Source of the DNA: Aquimarina rhabdastrellae
GTDB taxonomy: Bacteria > Bacteroidota > Bacteroidia > Flavobacteriales > Flavobacteriaceae
Reading direction: 5' to 3'
Assembly: GCA_947387485.1 (NCBI GenBank)
Contig: CANDNT010000010.1
Location: forward strand, 91,351 to 155,350
Length of the DNA: 64,000 bases
Below the pieces are notes generated by a model. The model saw nothing but the letters and a program-made list of their open reading frames with translations, was not told the DNA's origin and ran no database searches. Positions 38,656 through 48,252 of this stretch are shown piece by piece; the first letter of the stretch is position 1; the number at the start of each line of letters is the position of its first letter. Made by a program: the position numbers and the translations under genes.

Positions 38656-38690
38656 AAAATCTCCGTATAAAATTTATACGGAGATTTTTG
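38656..38690 (+). terminator. Terminator after the barrel-like protein
   Basis: AAAATCTCCGTATAAA (38656-38671) is the reverse complement of 38673-38688, followed by TTGTTTTTATT. Confidence 0.85.
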
Positions 38691-38704
38691 TTTTTATTCC
38701 TTTT

Positions 38705-38820
38705 TTCGCGGGTCGAGGGTGCAACCCCGCAAGTATGGGCTTTTGGAGGAATCTCCGGAGAAAGCCTTACTTGCTCTTTCTCTATATCCTTTTTGTACTG
38801 CTTATTTATCTAGAGAGAAA
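38705..38820. other. GC-rich multi-hairpin element of unknown nature
   Basis: In otherwise AT-rich DNA, GCGGG (38708-38712) pairs with CCCGC (38726-38730). GCAAGTA (38729-38735) with GGCTTT (38738-38743) pairs with AAAGCC (38761-38766) and TACTTGC (38768-38774) around an inner GGAG/CTCC hairpin. TCTTTCTCT (about 38775-38783) pairs with AGAGAAAGA further out. No gene is here. The bulged stem with conserved-looking core resembles a single-strand recombination site or structured RNA, but no known family is recognised. Confidence 0.4.
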
Positions 38821-38859
38821 GACACGTTTTACAATTATTTTTATCTCTTATTATTTATT

Positions 38860-39297
38860 CTACTTTTTGATAACCGTAAACGTATGTTTTTTATCGTTTG
38901 AGAATATTACTAAATGATAGACTCCATTACTTAAATGAGATATGTCCATCTGTATTTCTTTTTGATCGTTTGTATTACTTCGTATTAATTTCCCTTGAGG
39001 ATCATACAACTTTGATACTGTAATGATTTCTTTAGCCTTAACACTTAACATCTTTGCTGTTGGATTGGGATACAGTTCTAATCCTGCAAAGGCTACTTCA
39101 TCTGTACTAAGAGTTTCTACTGTTATTTGTTGCTGCGTTCTATTTCCTAATTCATCATAGGTATACGTAACTGTATTTGTTCCATCTGATGCTTCTATCA
39201 AACGGTTAAAGTTATCGTACCTTTTTGAGTGAACTATTGTTTGCGAAAAACTTTGTATTGTCATCAATACAAATATTATTTTTATAATGGTGTTCAT
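38860..39297 (-). CDS. Minimal YD-repeat protein with T9SS sorting tail
   Basis: 145 residues: signal peptide (IIKIIFVLMTIQSFSQ), one YD unit (YDNFNRLIEASDGTNTVTYTYDELGNRTQQ, with 31 residues), then a type A T9SS C-terminal domain (LELYPNPTAKMLSVK, ISHLSNGVYHLVI, KHTFTVIKK). It reads as a complete small exported protein carrying a single RHS-like repeat. It may be a remnant of a longer YD protein or a separate surface peptide. It lies downstream of the RHS toxin operon on the same strand. Confidence 0.7.
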   Translation of the reverse strand: MNTIIKIIFVLMTIQSFSQTIVHSKRYDNFNRLIEASDGTNTVTYTYDELGNRTQQQITVETLSTDEVAFAGLELYPNPTAKMLSVKAKEIITVSKLYDPQGKLIRSNTNDQKEIQMDISHLSNGVYHLVIFSNDKKHTFTVIKK

Positions 39298-39437
39298 TTT
39301 ATTTTTGATTTACTACCTAATTTATAATGAATCTATTATTTAACTGTTTTTATTTTAGACAACATTATTTATTCACTATTTAATAACTATAGAGTCGTCT
39401 AACAATCTTGATACTCTCTTCTCATTAAAAAATTTTA

Positions 39438-39899
39438 TTATGAAATTAACATTTGTATTAATACTTCTTGATTCGTTATATCTATTACTATCAAATTATA
39501 GTCATCATAATCATCAAATTTCAAATAATAATAACCATCAATCATAGTATTAAAATCTTTTTTTTCGATTCCTACTTCAAAATCATTAAATAATAAATCA
39601 CCTCTTGAAGTTATATTATTCGGTTTTATCTTTATATATTTCTTTTTTGGTAAGTCTTGTAATATTCTATTAAATGCTTCTTTATCAAACTTCACTCGTA
39701 CTAAAACAAATCCATCACCTGTAAATGAATACCGTTCTTCATATACTATAATTTTTGATGGTTGTGATATATCTAATCCTGTTGTTATTCTCATTCGTTT
39801 TAACACCGTCATAGGTGGTAAATGATCTTTGTAAAAAAACACAAATCCACTAATTATCAAAAAAAATAAAACGATAACAATACTTAGTTTTTTTTTCAT
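39438..39899 (-). CDS. Candidate immunity protein to the RHS toxin, membrane-anchored
   Basis: 153 residues. One N-terminal membrane helix (about 5-23, LSIVIVLFFLIISGFVFFY) is followed by a soluble beta-rich domain that should face the periplasm. It begins directly after the RHS toxin stop (adjacent genes, no gap), the normal place of an immunity gene. Periplasmic anchoring suggests the toxin acts in the periplasm. No known family recognised by eye. Confidence 0.65.
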   Translation of the reverse strand: MKKKLSIVIVLFFLIISGFVFFYKDHLPPMTVLKRMRITTGLDISQPSKIIVYEERYSFTGDGFVLVRVKFDKEAFNRILQDLPKKKYIKIKPNNITSRGDLLFNDFEVGIEKKDFNTMIDGYYYLKFDDYDDYNLIVIDITNQEVLIQMLIS

Positions 39900-42800
39900 T
39901 TATTTAAATTGTATACCATATTTTATTTTAAACGAAGAAGCTCCTTTGATATCTCCAATTATACTAACCCCTCTAGTTTTAAGTTCTGATCCAATAGATC
40001 TATCATTGTCTGAACAAAACAAGCAATTCCAATTAAAATCATATTCATCATAAAATCCGATTGGTTTATTATCTTCATTGTATACAATAGTAGCATTACC
40101 AAAAGCTAAATCATATTTAGTATTATAAAAATCATGAACTCTGGTAATAATAATATTTCCATCTGATTGTATTCTTCTTATAGGCTTCTGTGAATCAGTA
40201 ATCTTAGATGTTCTCACTATATCAATAAATTCTTCTTCAGTTAAATTAACATCTCCTCTTGAAAACCAATAATTATCAAACATATCTTTACTGAAATCAG
40301 AATTTAATTTATTATGTATAAAGCTATATGAACCTATTAATAATACTTGTTTATTATAATATAAAATAGGTTCATACATTTTCCCTGAAGAATCAATATT
40401 CATCACAGGATTATTTCCTGCATACGGATAGAGATTTGTAGCCCAGATAGGGTCTTCTGTTAAAAAACGTCCAACATTAGGATTATAATACCTTGCTCTC
40501 ATAAAGTAAAGGTCTTCTTCCTCATATTGGATTCCGTATACTCCTACATATCTATAAGGGTTAAAATTTGCTTCTTCTATTTGGAGAACTTTTCCAAAAT
40601 CATCATAGGCGTATTTATGAGTAAGTTCTTCACTAGCATCTGTCATTGCTATTACGCTTCCTCTAAAATCGTCATGATAATAATGTGTAGTATTGTTCGT
40701 GTCTGTACGAGAAATCAACCCTAAACCATAGACATAATAGTTTTGATAGTTTCCGTTTTGATCAGTTTCGACTAGTACTCTACTTAATCCTAAAATATCT
40801 AATACAAAATGCTGAACAGTTCCATTTACTGTCTTTTCTCTACGGTTACCAAAAGCATCATATTTATATTCAGCACTATATCCTGCTTTAGATACTCCTA
40901 CTAATCTATCATATACATCGTAGCTATACTGGGTGCCGCCTTTGGTAGTGGTGTTTCCATTACGATCATAAGCAAACATTGTGCTATTAGCTGTTAATAA
41001 ACGATTTGTATCGTTATAGGTATAGCTTATCAGCTCTTCTTGTATAGGATTTACCGTAAAGGGTTCTGTTTTGATTTCTTGGATATGATTCCCTAAATCA
41101 TCTAAATGGAAACTATAAGCATTAATAATGGTATTATCTGATTTCTTCCATGTTTTAGCTACCATACGACCTGCTCCATCGTATAGATACTTACAATGAG
41201 TTCCATTAGGATATAATACTCTTTCTAATAATCCATCATCTCTATAGTTATATGATGTTGTCTTATTATTCCAATCAACTACTGATCTTAAAAGATTATC
41301 ATCACAATATTCATAAATAACTTGCTTTCCATCGGGATACCTAATACGGGTTACATTACTATTTTTATCATAGGTATATTGTATTGTGTTTCCATAATAA
41401 TCTCTTGTTTGAATAATACGGTTTAATTCGTCATACGTAAAAGCAATTGTTCCGTTTTCATTAGTAACTGCATCTACTCTATTGAGATTATCGTAATTGT
41501 ATTCTATGAATGTTCCTCCTCCTGTAACAGTTTTTAATAGATTTTGGTCATCATATGTATATGTAAATACAACTCCTTTTGGGTTGGTGTATGTTTTGAT
41601 ACTTCCGTCATCATAGTATGTATATCTATCTGTTGCTTCGCCAAAGTTTACAGAACTTAAAGTATCATCATCTGTATCATAAGCTAATGTAGTTGCTTTC
41701 TGTTTGGCATTGATAATCTTGATAAGATTATCATTATGATCAAATTCATAATTAGTTGCTTGACCATTGAATACTTCTCGCAATAGATTATCATTGGCAT
41801 CATACTGGTATGTAATGGTTCTTCCATTAGGATTCGTATTGGAGGTTAAACGACTTAGTAAATCATAGGTAGCTCTTGAGGTGATTCCTTCTGGCGCATT
41901 GGTTTGTATAACATTTCCATAGTTATCGTATACAAATCCAACTGCTATATTTTCTGGGTTGGTAACTCGCGTAACTAAGCCCTGTGCATTCACAGCAAAA
42001 GTAGTTTCACCTCTTGGTGTTATTACTTTTGTTAGATTTCCATTCGTATTATACTGATAGCTGTATACGTTTCCTTTGGCATCTGTATAACGTTCTAAAT
42101 CGTTCTTTTCATTATATTCATATTGCTGCACAATTCCCATAGGAAGCGTACTTCTTGTTATATTTCCTCTATCATCATACACTACAATACTCCCTTGCTC
42201 ATTATAATTTATCTGAGTAGGATAATTTTTATGGGTTATACTATTGTATGTTAATAGTGTAGTACTTGTAGCTTGCTCTATTTTTATTGGATTCCCTAAA
42301 TCATTATACGTTATACGTGCTGTTTTTCCTGTAGGATCTGTAATCGTCGTTTTATAACCACTATCATAAGTGTATTGTGTAGGTGTATTTCCGTTTGTCT
42401 TTGTACTTCTTAGCTTTTTATTCTCATATGTATTATTTATTACGTTTCCTTTAGGTAAGGTTATCCTTTTTAAAAACTCTTTTTCTTCTCCTGTACCATA
42501 ATGATAATGTGTATTGAGATTTTTAGGATTTGTATACGTTCTTAAATAGCCTTCGTTGTCATACACAAAGTTGATATCTCTTCCTGATGGGTCTGTTACT
42601 CTTGCTAATAAGTCTGTACCTGTATGATATAAAAATCTAAGTTTCCTTCCTGCTGTTCCTATTACTTCTTTTATACGCCCGAAGTTTGATGTTTGTGCTG
42701 ACTCATATGTAATAGTAAGTGTATTGTTATTTCTATCTCTAATTTGCGTAAGTACATATGGAGCATCCGCCGTATTAGAGTACTTTAAAAATGTGTAGAC

Positions 42801-44990
42801 TATTTGAGATTTGGTTGTTAGGGTGTATTGTGTGGAGCTTACTTTTTCTAATTCGTCATAAATTCCTTCGGTTTCTGGTACATAATTTACACCTTGTTTT
42901 TTATAGATCTGAAATCCTCCATTAGGGAGTGTTATTCCTACTCTATAATATTCTGGGAAAGCTGCATCTGCTTCGAATTCTTGAATATAGCTATTAAATG
43001 AATGACTCCACATTTTACCTAAGGGCTGTATTGGTGTTAATTCTGAAGGCATATCTACTAGATAACTATTATAGGTATGGCTAAATATTAATGGAATACC
43101 TACACTCGCAATTCCAAAACTAGTCTTGGTATAGTGATTAAAATTACCACTATGCATACCTGAAAAATTATTCAGATTTTGAGGAGTATAATTCCCTGAT
43201 CTATAAAAATCTGCATCGGTAATAATAGGTATAGGCTGTGGATATACTGTTAAAAGCCTATGAAGCATTACAAATACTTCTGCTCGAATTGTATTCTCAT
43301 TAGGTCTAAAACTAGTTCCATTATCTATAATACCTAAATCTCTCGCTTTAAGTATGTAGTTATAAGCTTCGTGATTTGATGGTACATCTGTATAAGGATT
43401 ATTGCCTGAATTTTGTGTTTCGTCTATATTCCAAGCTTCTAATAACACTTTTAATACATGTGCTCTGCTGATAGCTTTTGATGGATAAAAATTAAAATTC
43501 TTATCAAAAGGCGATACGCCATCGTTGAACTCTAAATACGCTAAATTTTTAGCAAATGAATGATACCAAACTGACTCATCTTGCAAATCTACAAACGGAC
43601 TTGGATAACTATTGGCTATCGGGTTATTCCCTAATTCGATACTTAAATATGTAAGTTTTGCTAATTCTGCCCTATTAATAGTTATCTCAGGATCTGCTTC
43701 ACCATCATCATCTATTAATCCTCGATTACATAAATCTTGTACTGCATCATAATACCAATCTGTTGGTTCTATATTTGAAAAAATGCAATCAGAGTTATTT
43801 TCTTGTGTAGTTGCATTGTATACTAACGAAAAATCACTACATGATTCTTCATTACTTGATTGGCAAATCTTTGCCTTATAATAATATGTAGTATTTTCTA
43901 TTAATCCTCTATCTCTATACTCTAAGCTTTCTCCATGATATATTAATTGATAATTATCGTTTTCTTCTAACGATCTATATATTTCTATATGATCAAACCC
44001 ATCGATAGCAGCGACCTCTAATTGTATCTCGGATGAATTGATAACCTCTGTAGCAATCCCAAATGGAGCAGGATATACAACTTCTACTTTGAATTTATAT
44101 AAAATCGTTCCTCCATTTCGATCTTTTATTTCACCATTTTTAAGTCCTGTACTAAATGAAGAGGTAGCATAAAATACCTTTTCTGTATTATCTACTGAAT
44201 TCTCTACACTACCATTCCCAAAATTCTCTATAAAATAAACTAAGTCATTCCTTAAATTTTCTCCTTTAATAAAAAACTTTTCTTCTGTTCCTAAAACAGT
44301 TTTATCAGGTCTTTGTAATAATGTTGGATATACTTGGTAAATAATGGGTAATCCGCTTTCTCCAAAAGTCTTTACCTCTATATAATTTGTTAATTCAGAA
44401 CATGAATTGTCATTTGAGGCTTGGCAAGCTTTAATTTTGTAATAATAATTCGTATTAGACGATAATCTATCGTCTATCATTCTATTATTTCTCGTAGTTT
44501 TAATTAATTCATATTGTCCATTACCACTAGTAGATAGATATACTTCATAATCAAAGGCATCATTAACTATATCCCAGTTTAATTCTACTTGAGAAGAACT
44601 CATTGCTACTCCTGTAAAATTATCTGGTGTTGGAAAAGAAACATTTACACTAAAGTTATATAGAATAGATCCCCCACTCTGATCTTTAATCTCTCCATAT
44701 TTTACTCCTGTATTATATACTGAGGTTACTTTAAATGTTTTGACTATCGTACTCGCGCTATATTCAACAGTTCCTGAACCAAAATCTGGTATATAATATA
44801 CCATTTGATTGGTTAAGTTTTTTCCTGTTATGGTAAAAGTTATTTCTTGCCCTAATATAGCCGTACTAGGGGTAACGGTTTCTATTTCTGGAATTAATTC
44901 TTTTGTATTTACTTTCTCGTTTGCTCTAATGAAAAATGAGATTATACAACTAAAACACAATAATAAATAACGAATAAACACTTGCTTCAT
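39900..44990 (-). CDS. RHS/YD-repeat polymorphic toxin with S-layer-like repeats
   Basis: 1696 residues. Signal peptide (about 1-23); two IPT-like plus fibronectin-III-like units (about 30-390, each with a NTNYYYKIKACQ or NTTYYYKAKICQ motif); three SLH-like repeats (about 400-585, DWYYDAVQDLCNRGLI and similar); an RHS N-domain (FSHTYNSYLVDMP near 635); many YD repeats (about 780-1430); the RHS core end YYNPNVGRFLTEDP near 1508; then a variable C-terminal tip of about 160 residues. The tip has D-E-Y-D-F-N near 1648 and D-R-S 12 residues on, and GNATIVY before it, which recalls colicin M. The Sec signal suggests export by Sec, not by T6SS. SLH repeats are unusual in Bacteroidota. Confidence 0.85.
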   Translation of the reverse strand: MKQVFIRYLLLCFSCIISFFIRANEKVNTKELIPEIETVTPSTAILGQEITFTITGKNLTNQMVYYIPDFGSGTVEYSASTIVKTFKVTSVYNTGVKYGEIKDQSGGSILYNFSVNVSFPTPDNFTGVAMSSSQVELNWDIVNDAFDYEVYLSTSGNGQYELIKTTRNNRMIDDRLSSNTNYYYKIKACQASNDNSCSELTNYIEVKTFGESGLPIIYQVYPTLLQRPDKTVLGTEEKFFIKGENLRNDLVYFIENFGNGSVENSVDNTEKVFYATSSFSTGLKNGEIKDRNGGTILYKFKVEVVYPAPFGIATEVINSSEIQLEVAAIDGFDHIEIYRSLEENDNYQLIYHGESLEYRDRGLIENTTYYYKAKICQSSNEESCSDFSLVYNATTQENNSDCIFSNIEPTDWYYDAVQDLCNRGLIDDDGEADPEITINRAELAKLTYLSIELGNNPIANSYPSPFVDLQDESVWYHSFAKNLAYLEFNDGVSPFDKNFNFYPSKAISRAHVLKVLLEAWNIDETQNSGNNPYTDVPSNHEAYNYILKARDLGIIDNGTSFRPNENTIRAEVFVMLHRLLTVYPQPIPIITDADFYRSGNYTPQNLNNFSGMHSGNFNHYTKTSFGIASVGIPLIFSHTYNSYLVDMPSELTPIQPLGKMWSHSFNSYIQEFEADAAFPEYYRVGITLPNGGFQIYKKQGVNYVPETEGIYDELEKVSSTQYTLTTKSQIVYTFLKYSNTADAPYVLTQIRDRNNNTLTITYESAQTSNFGRIKEVIGTAGRKLRFLYHTGTDLLARVTDPSGRDINFVYDNEGYLRTYTNPKNLNTHYHYGTGEEKEFLKRITLPKGNVINNTYENKKLRSTKTNGNTPTQYTYDSGYKTTITDPTGKTARITYNDLGNPIKIEQATSTTLLTYNSITHKNYPTQINYNEQGSIVVYDDRGNITRSTLPMGIVQQYEYNEKNDLERYTDAKGNVYSYQYNTNGNLTKVITPRGETTFAVNAQGLVTRVTNPENIAVGFVYDNYGNVIQTNAPEGITSRATYDLLSRLTSNTNPNGRTITYQYDANDNLLREVFNGQATNYEFDHNDNLIKIINAKQKATTLAYDTDDDTLSSVNFGEATDRYTYYDDGSIKTYTNPKGVVFTYTYDDQNLLKTVTGGGTFIEYNYDNLNRVDAVTNENGTIAFTYDELNRIIQTRDYYGNTIQYTYDKNSNVTRIRYPDGKQVIYEYCDDNLLRSVVDWNNKTTSYNYRDDGLLERVLYPNGTHCKYLYDGAGRMVAKTWKKSDNTIINAYSFHLDDLGNHIQEIKTEPFTVNPIQEELISYTYNDTNRLLTANSTMFAYDRNGNTTTKGGTQYSYDVYDRLVGVSKAGYSAEYKYDAFGNRREKTVNGTVQHFVLDILGLSRVLVETDQNGNYQNYYVYGLGLISRTDTNNTTHYYHDDFRGSVIAMTDASEELTHKYAYDDFGKVLQIEEANFNPYRYVGVYGIQYEEEDLYFMRARYYNPNVGRFLTEDPIWATNLYPYAGNNPVMNIDSSGKMYEPILYYNKQVLLIGSYSFIHNKLNSDFSKDMFDNYWFSRGDVNLTEEEFIDIVRTSKITDSQKPIRRIQSDGNIIITRVHDFYNTKYDLAFGNATIVYNEDNKPIGFYDEYDFNWNCLFCSDNDRSIGSELKTRGVSIIGDIKGASSFKIKYGIQFK

Positions 44991-45122
44991 AGGCTTTGAT
45001 TTTTTTGATTAGTTTTTTAAAGCTCTAAACAAAAAATGACATATCAAAGGTTTGTAAATCAGTAATTTCATTTATAAATTTATAAGAAGGTTTACAAATC
45101 TATCTAAACACCATCAACACTT

Positions 45123-46091
45123 ATGTCACACATTTCTAACGAAGATTTATGGAAAGCATTAATTAATCGATTAAAAAACGATTGGAATGAAAAATACCAA
45201 GATTTTGGCTCTATTGAGAACATAAAGCATCAAACAAAATTTTGTAAAGTACTCTCTAAAGATATTTCTCAGACCCTAAATCACAATGAAATATTGATCA
45301 CTTGGAATACACTTCACATTTACTTTAAACAAAATGGTTTTGGTATTTCTCCTCAAAAGAAAAAACTTGAAGTTATTAAAGATTATTTAGGAAGAGATCT
45401 GCTATTCCATTCTCAAACGAAAGAAAATAAACCTCTTATTAAAGAAGAGAAAAAGGAAATAAAATCGCTTTCACCAATATCAGAGACTCTTACAGAGGAA
45501 GATTCTTTTACTCTAAAAAATCAAACTTCTAATGCATTAAATAAGGATAATTCTTTTGCAAGAAAAAGTATTTATGTAGCTTTTGGTAGTCTATTATTGC
45601 TTCTCATATCTTCATTCTGGATTTATAGCCAACAAAACGAGCTTTCTGAATCAGAACTTCGTATGGAAAAAGAAAAAATCATTGCACTTATCGATCGTGC
45701 AAATGCTTTAGAATTTTCGCTTTATGCTGCTGTGCCTAATATCTCTGATACAATAAAACTTAATAAGTTCTATATTCCAGATAGTCAAAACAAAAAAGAA
45801 ATCGTTCGTATCATTTCTAAGAATAAGGCTAAAGGGAATATATTAGATACTGAAAGTTCCTATAGAATGCTAAATAAACAAGCTATTATTTTTGATAGAA
45901 TATCTAAAAGTTATGCCGAAGTAATTACCCTTGAAAGTTGGAATTTACAATGGCTACATGCTCTTGATAGTACCAAATATGCCGAATATAAAGTTGTCAA
46001 CGAACAACGATATACATTGCAAAAACACAATGATAAATGGCTTATTTTAAAAAACGAATATGAAGGTCAAGCTACTTGGTTTGACGAATAA
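45123..46091 (+). CDS. Single-span membrane protein of unknown function
   Basis: 322 residues. The N-terminal half (1-150) is cytoplasmic and helical, followed by a membrane helix (about 154-172, SIYVAFGSLLLLLISSFWIY). The extracytoplasmic C-terminal half has YRMLNKQAIIFDRISKSYAEVITLESWNLQW and a YTLQKHNDKWLI end, resembling an IMS/ARC6-like scaffold domain. It diverges from the RHS gene across 132 bp and ends in a terminator. Function unknown; it may sense extracytoplasmic signals. Confidence 0.55.
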   Translation: MSHISNEDLWKALINRLKNDWNEKYQDFGSIENIKHQTKFCKVLSKDISQTLNHNEILITWNTLHIYFKQNGFGISPQKKKLEVIKDYLGRDLLFHSQTKENKPLIKEEKKEIKSLSPISETLTEEDSFTLKNQTSNALNKDNSFARKSIYVAFGSLLLLLISSFWIYSQQNELSESELRMEKEKIIALIDRANALEFSLYAAVPNISDTIKLNKFYIPDSQNKKEIVRIISKNKAKGNILDTESSYRMLNKQAIIFDRISKSYAEVITLESWNLQWLHALDSTKYAEYKVVNEQRYTLQKHNDKWLILKNEYEGQATWFDE

Positions 46092-46117
46092 AGTCTCTAA
46101 ATTTAGAGACTTTATTT
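46091..46117 (+). terminator. Terminator after the single-span membrane protein
   Basis: Perfect palindrome AAGTCTCTAAA/TTTAGAGACTT at 46091-46112 followed by TATTT. It overlaps the stop codon. Confidence 0.8.
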
Positions 46118-46162
46118 AACTTTCATAAATTATATATAATACTTTTTACTGAGTATTATTTA

Positions 46163-46912
46163 TTATTCATATCTATATATAATTACTGGTTCGCAATCAT
46201 GCTCATTTGCATAGATACTTAATGGTGTTTTAATATCTATTCCTTCGAACAATGATTCTAAATCTATACGACTAAAAGCTTCATGTAATAATTGATATGT
46301 TTTATATACATGCATATCTTTAATTTGATAATACAACTCTGTAAATTCAATAGTATCTAAAACTCCTATTTCTTCTAAATACTCATTTAATACAATAGCA
46401 TTCTTCCAAATCTCATTATAATTTATACTTCCTATTCCAGCATAAATTTCTTCTTGATAATTATAATCGAAATATGTTGGTTTATTTAATATAGGATAAT
46501 CACCTTCTCCGTAACCACACAGTAATGAATATGGCTCATAGTCATGTTCGAGAAAGATAATTTGATTTTTATACTGCTGCTTATCTTTAATCTGGCTTTT
46601 AACTTCTCTATAACTCTCTTTTAAATCATTTACTAAAGCTTCAATAATTTCGTCTTCATTGATACTTATGTTTTTAGCTTTAGTAAATAACTCAATTGCT
46701 TTTTTATTCTTTAAAGTTTCGTTTTTTAGAATTATTACTTTTTCTACATCTTCATTTTTCGTAATTGAATGATAGTCCATATTGTATGCACTTTTAAGAA
46801 AATGTATACTGGCTTCAAATAAACTCTCAAGGGATAATTGTGCTATAGTACTTGAATATTCGCTAACATAATTGTTTAGAATATCTTTTATTTTTTCATT
46901 TACCTTAGACAT
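46163..46912 (-). CDS. Unknown protein downstream of the RiPP maturases
   Basis: 249 residues, acidic, mostly helical, no signal peptide. Contains LLCGYGEGDYPILNKPTYFDYNY but no recognised motif. It follows the SPASM gene after 39 nt on the same strand and may belong to the RiPP operon. Confidence 0.5.
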   Translation of the reverse strand: MSKVNEKIKDILNNYVSEYSSTIAQLSLESLFEASIHFLKSAYNMDYHSITKNEDVEKVIILKNETLKNKKAIELFTKAKNISINEDEIIEALVNDLKESYREVKSQIKDKQQYKNQIIFLEHDYEPYSLLCGYGEGDYPILNKPTYFDYNYQEEIYAGIGSINYNEIWKNAIVLNEYLEEIGVLDTIEFTELYYQIKDMHVYKTYQLLHEAFSRIDLESLFEGIDIKTPLSIYANEHDCEPVIIYRYE

Positions 46913-46951
46913 CTAGTTACATTTTAACTCCTATTTCTTTATGATAGTCTT

Positions 46952-48031
46952 TTATTTCATTTCAAAATACTTCATAGCTTTCTGCTTTAATGGGCTTTGA
47001 CTCCAATCCGTCCACTCATTAGTATAAGGATCATACCCACATTTCAAAGGTTTTGAATAATCATTTTCAGGTTCTTCCTTATACGCTCTACAATCTGTAC
47101 AGATATATCTAAATTCACAATCTTTACAAACGGATATTTGATCTTTGGATATATTCCAATATTTTTTTAAATCTTTATGTCCTAATACTTCACTTAGTGA
47201 TGTCTTATTAATATTACCAAAAATCTCTCGCATAGATGGGCAATTCTTTATATTCCCGTTTGCATCAATCGACATTTTTCGATTCAAACAAGAATTATGC
47301 TTTTGTGATTCTGTAAAATTTTCTATGCTAACATTAAAGAAATGAGGTTGTATTATTCCACAATGAGCAGATGATGTAATCTCTTGTTGTATACTCACAA
47401 CAACACCAAAACCATTTTCATCTTCTTTTTGTAAAATAGCATTTTCTTTAGCCGAATGAATAGTAAGTGTTCTTACTTTTTTACTCTTTCTCACTAAGCT
47501 ACATATCGTTTGGTTAGATACCCTTTGAGAATCTTTAATGATTATATCTATCGTTTTAACAAAGCTATTCTCAACCTGATCTAATATACTTTCTATGAAC
47601 TCATAATCAAAAACATCAAAACAACGAACCTGTATATTTCTACAATTAGTAGGTATCAGAAAATCATCAAGTATATGTTTAAAGGAATGTTCAGATTCTT
47701 TATTAAAATCAATTATGAAATTAGAAATAGCAGCATGATAATCAAATTCCAAATCCATTGATGGATAACGCTTTAACTCATCTTTATTACATAAAAACAC
47801 CAAATCATTATCATAAAGTAATTGTAAATACTCCTCAAAAATCTGTTTACTATCTATATCTAATTCTTTTTTTATAGCTTCTACATCTATCATTTGATTT
47901 TCATCAAATAAAGACACCAGACTCTTTGGTATTAATAAATATGTTAGTCTTTGTAGATCACAAATTACAGCACGATTATATCCCTCAACTATGTGACAAT
48001 TGGTAAATAGTTTTAATAGTTTCTTCTTCAT
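46952..48031 (-). CDS. gwsS: SPASM-domain peptide maturase (grasp-with-spasm type)
   Basis: 359 residues. The C-terminal SPASM-type cysteines are present: C in HNSCLNRKMSIDANGNIKNCPS (about 245-265), CKDCEFRYICTDC near 298, and CGYDP near 325, so auxiliary Fe-S clusters are likely. The radical-SAM CxxxCxxC motif is absent from the N-terminal half; cysteines there are scattered. This fits the grasp-with-spasm family, where the protein works beside an ATP-grasp enzyme. It may recognise or modify the precursor at 50320. It overlaps the 74-residue gene by 4 nt. Confidence 0.75.
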   Translation of the reverse strand: MKKKLLKLFTNCHIVEGYNRAVICDLQRLTYLLIPKSLVSLFDENQMIDVEAIKKELDIDSKQIFEEYLQLLYDNDLVFLCNKDELKRYPSMDLEFDYHAAISNFIIDFNKESEHSFKHILDDFLIPTNCRNIQVRCFDVFDYEFIESILDQVENSFVKTIDIIIKDSQRVSNQTICSLVRKSKKVRTLTIHSAKENAILQKEDENGFGVVVSIQQEITSSAHCGIIQPHFFNVSIENFTESQKHNSCLNRKMSIDANGNIKNCPSMREIFGNINKTSLSEVLGHKDLKKYWNISKDQISVCKDCEFRYICTDCRAYKEEPENDYSKPLKCGYDPYTNEWTDWSQSPLKQKAMKYFEMK

Positions 48032-48252
48032 ATTAATTTTGATAAATCTACTATTTTTGATATTGGTTTATAAAAAGGGATAGAATAAGGAGCATGAGTA
48101 TTAAAATGTCCGAATTTAACTGCTATAATTTCTTCTTTAGATGGTTTATGTTCTTCTATCTTAACATCCCAAAACCTTGCTATAAAAGGATATTCTTTAG
48201 GGTTATTTTTTATATATTCTAACACTTCTTTTTTAATCTTCTCTTTCTCCAT
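48028..48252 (-). CDS. Small protein between the two RiPP maturases
   Basis: 74 residues, no recognised domain. It overlaps the ATP-grasp gene by 20 nt and the SPASM gene by 4 nt, so translation of all three is coupled. It is a candidate leader-binding or adaptor subunit for the maturases. It ends in a hydrophobic IPFYKPISKIVDLSKLI. Confidence 0.55.
   Translation of the reverse strand: MEKEKIKKEVLEYIKNNPKEYPFIARFWDVKIEEHKPSKEEIIAVKFGHFNTHAPYSIPFYKPISKIVDLSKLI

Noticed and set aside
39900..44990. RHS protein as T6SS effector of the cluster at 1-7385
   Set aside because: It has a Sec signal peptide and no PAAR or VgrG-linked start, and lies in a separate island.
46952..48031. Calling this a radical SAM enzyme
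   Set aside because: The CxxxCxxC motif is not present; only SPASM-type cysteines are seen.
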